Shown: positions 58,194-64,000 of the stretch, in pieces
Layout: each line of letters starts with the position of its first letter
How positions within the stretch are numbered: position 1 is the stretch's first letter
Source: Hydractinia symbiolongicarpus
Taxonomy: Eukaryota > Cnidaria > Hydrozoa > Anthoathecata > Hydractiniidae
DNA: 64,000 nucleotides
Direction of reading: 5' to 3'
Assembly (NCBI RefSeq): GCF_029227915.1
Contig: NC_079880.1
Location: 24,554,501 to 24,618,500, forward strand
Notes under the pieces: model-generated
What the model was told of the DNA's origin: nothing
The model's input: only the letters and a program-made list of their open reading frames with translations
Databases searched by the model: none
Translations under genes and position numbers: made by a program

Positions 58194-59634
58194 GGAGATT
58201 ATGCAACCTGTCGATTGTAGAGCATTAGTTTTTTGGTGTTTTTGTCCATGTTTGAAAAATAACAAAATACTGCGTTTGGGTCAAAATGAAAAGCTCGCAA
58301 TTCGGCTAAAACATGGGACAACAGAACTGTTACCGAGCCAGAAATAAACTCATTGACAAAGTCAAAGAATTTCTTTGATTGAATAAATATATGAAGTGAC
58401 AATAATTCTAAAATTCATTGCGTCCACTATGAAGATCGTCGTTTGATGAAAAAATGCAAGATATCTTATAACCTTTGACTGTATAATTCGGCTAGTTTCT
58501 GAAAAAAATATCTGTTATAAATGTGTTCACGATACACAGGTTTGAGTGTAGTCTCTACTAGAATATTAATTGATGGCTAGTGTGCAATTTTATTGCAAAA
58601 GTTATTAATTATATATGGTGGTAATAATATTCAATGCAATTACATAAACAAAAATAATAACGATATAATAATGTTATTTACATCATATACAACTGTACAC
58701 AAAAATAACTTATAAGGAATAACTCGCTTGACATTACTCACTCGATATAATTTGCTGGAAATAACTCGCCCGATAAAAATGCCCTTGAACGTGTTTCACT
58801 TGGAATAACGTTAATCTTCCAGTGAAAGGAGAGGGGAAAATGTTGAGTTTTTTTTAAACTTGCAACTGTTGTTAAAAAAAATTCTCACATAACTTGTTCT
58901 TGTTCAAAATTCTCTCATTTCCTAATAATCTGGTTTTATAGAACCTGATAAAATAAATTCTTAATTTTTTATTTTCAATTTCTAGCAGAGTATTAAAACC
59001 AAAATAGCAGTTGTTCTTCTGCATACAAACTGATGAAACAACGATAGAGATATTTCTCTCTTTTAGAAGAAAAGAAAGCGGGAAAGACAAAAATAATATT
59101 TGGGTGTCAAACTTTCGTGAATTTGGCGTGAAACTATTAACACGTCGATTTGCGACAGTTACGTACGCGAAAAATGATATCAAGAGACGGCGCTTCTGGT
59201 TGGTACAATCAACAAGAAAACTAACGCAGCGAAATATATTGAACTTCTAAATCTGCACTTAAACTGCATCTTTCTGCCAGTGTTAAGTAGAACTTTTGTT
59301 GAAAAAAAGTTGGTTTCATCTTCTTCTCTTTCAACTTTATCAACTGCGAAATTAATTCCCGTTTAAAAAATATTACTTAGACCAATTCGAAAATTTTCGC
59401 GTTCACGAGATGTTAACTCTTCACGCGTTTTTTTTTTCGCGAAATGTTGTGACCACCAAAGTTTGAGACTGCAAAAACTTCAAACACTTTAAAACAATTT
59501 TTGTCATTCAGATACAGATAGTCACCTCAGCTAGATAGGAATAACTTAGGTCAACTATTTTATCACGTGACAATAAACTACTAATAAATAATAAATAACA
59601 GAAATGCATGGAAAAACACAAGAAAGAATTTCGT

Positions 59635-63328
<3,694 letters not shown>

Positions 63329-63399
63329 ACTGCAACATTGATTGCATGTCGCTATAAACAATTCAAACACACCATCAAATATATCACACACATTGAAAT

Positions 63400-64000
63400 G
63401 TTTAACAAGCTTTTAGCAACCAAATGTATTTGTACAAAAATGCATGGGTTTTGCATTAAATCCTAATTAAAGAAAGCTCCTGTTTATAAACACGTTGCTT
63501 AAGAGATTTCAGTTTGGTCTAGTTAAAAGTTGTTAAAACATTTGCATTGTCTTCACATATCTCTTGAAATAAATCAACACTGAGCAGAACTATCCTTATA
63601 TATAAAATCATGAGTTTATCATGACCTTCAAAAATACTTAATTTTTGCTGAGCATTTCATAGACCTTTTCATGCCTATATTTGGCTATATCGTTTTCATC
63701 CAGTCATCATTTATCACTTCTTTTGTTTTTTAATCACTGTTATTTATCATATCAATAATTCTAGTCACAAGGTTCTCCTTACTACTTCTCACCAAAAATA
63801 AAAACAAATCCCAGCCTTGTTCCACTTCTTCTGTTAAAATCCTGTAGGAACACCATTATATATCTTTCAAAATGAAGAACAAAAAGGTTTCCTCCTTGAC
63901 AAAACATGAGAAACACTGCAATTAAAATTAACATGACTTATAGTAACACAAATTATCACAATGCTCTTATTATTAAGCAGCCATAAAGAGTTTTGTCAAC
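63400..64000. other. Upstream region of the NKAIN gene
   Basis: No ORF or repeat of note. As the NKAIN gene is on the minus strand, this is where its promoter and 5' UTR should be. I cannot point to a specific promoter element. Confidence 0.4.

Larger units (their letters stand above)
53602..59634. other. 3' flank of the LRR gene and intergenic region with short repeats
   Basis: No gene supported. It contains a direct repeat TAAGCGTTAACTGTTGATTCA (about 53704 and 53814), copies of a short repeat family ending CCTAGGGACGAGGTTG (about 55845, 57173), small inverted repeats at 57130-57195 and 58116-58193, and a 33-bp tandem duplication (58050-58115). The ORFs at 54882-55259 (plus) and 55877-56110 (minus) have no recognisable motifs and no splice context. 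Confidence 0.45.

Noticed and set aside
63329-63391. Upstream in-frame Met as NKAIN start
   Set aside because: The frame is open, but using ATG 63328 gives the usual family N-terminal length before the first membrane helix; the longer form cannot be excluded.

Overview
The window is nuclear DNA from an animal, most likely a hydrozoan cnidarian. It is AT-rich, has introns with GT..AG borders, and is heavily loaded with transposons. The cnidarian reading rests on two astacin metalloproteases with a threonine-rich linker and tandem C-terminal ShKT domains (an architecture known from Hydra and Podocoryna), a HEPN/LRR receptor-like gene, and an abundance of Polinton, BEL/Pao, DIRS-like, Penelope-like and Helitron traces. 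No database search was possible, so the species is not named.

Four host genes can be built exon by exon. Two are tandem paralogous astacins on the plus strand (4020-6301 and 30020-32156). Each has seven exons with identical intron phases, and the two share promoter-proximal sequence. The third is a very long plus-strand gene (46658-53601). A DZIP3-type HEPN domain with an intact RNxxxH motif and a coiled coil is spliced to about 1,970 residues of leucine-rich repeats in one 5.9-kb exon, with no NACHT ATPase between them. The fourth is a complete minus-strand NKAIN (Na,K-ATPase-interacting) membrane protein of seven exons (59635-63328).

The roughly 24 kb between the astacins is transposon territory. 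At 7026-7758 is a fold-back unit with 98-99-bp arms, each carrying a hammerhead-like core, around an ORF resembling a Penelope-like element N-terminus. At about 8004-20999 is a decayed 13-kb Polinton/Maverick: SAP-like protein, protein-primed DNA polymerase B with a broken motif C, packaging ATPase, retroviral-type integrase, HNH/zinc-ribbon proteins and many small membrane or unknown proteins, on both strands. Beyond it come an inverted copy of the astacin-type Thr/Arg/Pro minisatellite, a Pif1/Helitron helicase tail, several palindromic MITE-like repeats, and a 197-bp tRNA-derived SINE with 15-bp target duplications whose 3' part is a near-canonical type I hammerhead ribozyme.

Between the second astacin and the LRR gene lie four more elements: a 962-bp TIR element with a zinc-finger exon, a DIRS-like remnant, a 2.8-kb element with TIRs of about 290 bp and TAA duplications, and a BEL/Pao remnant with a YVDD-to-YVND change. 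The NKAIN introns hold a Helitron terminus, microsatellites and a MITE.
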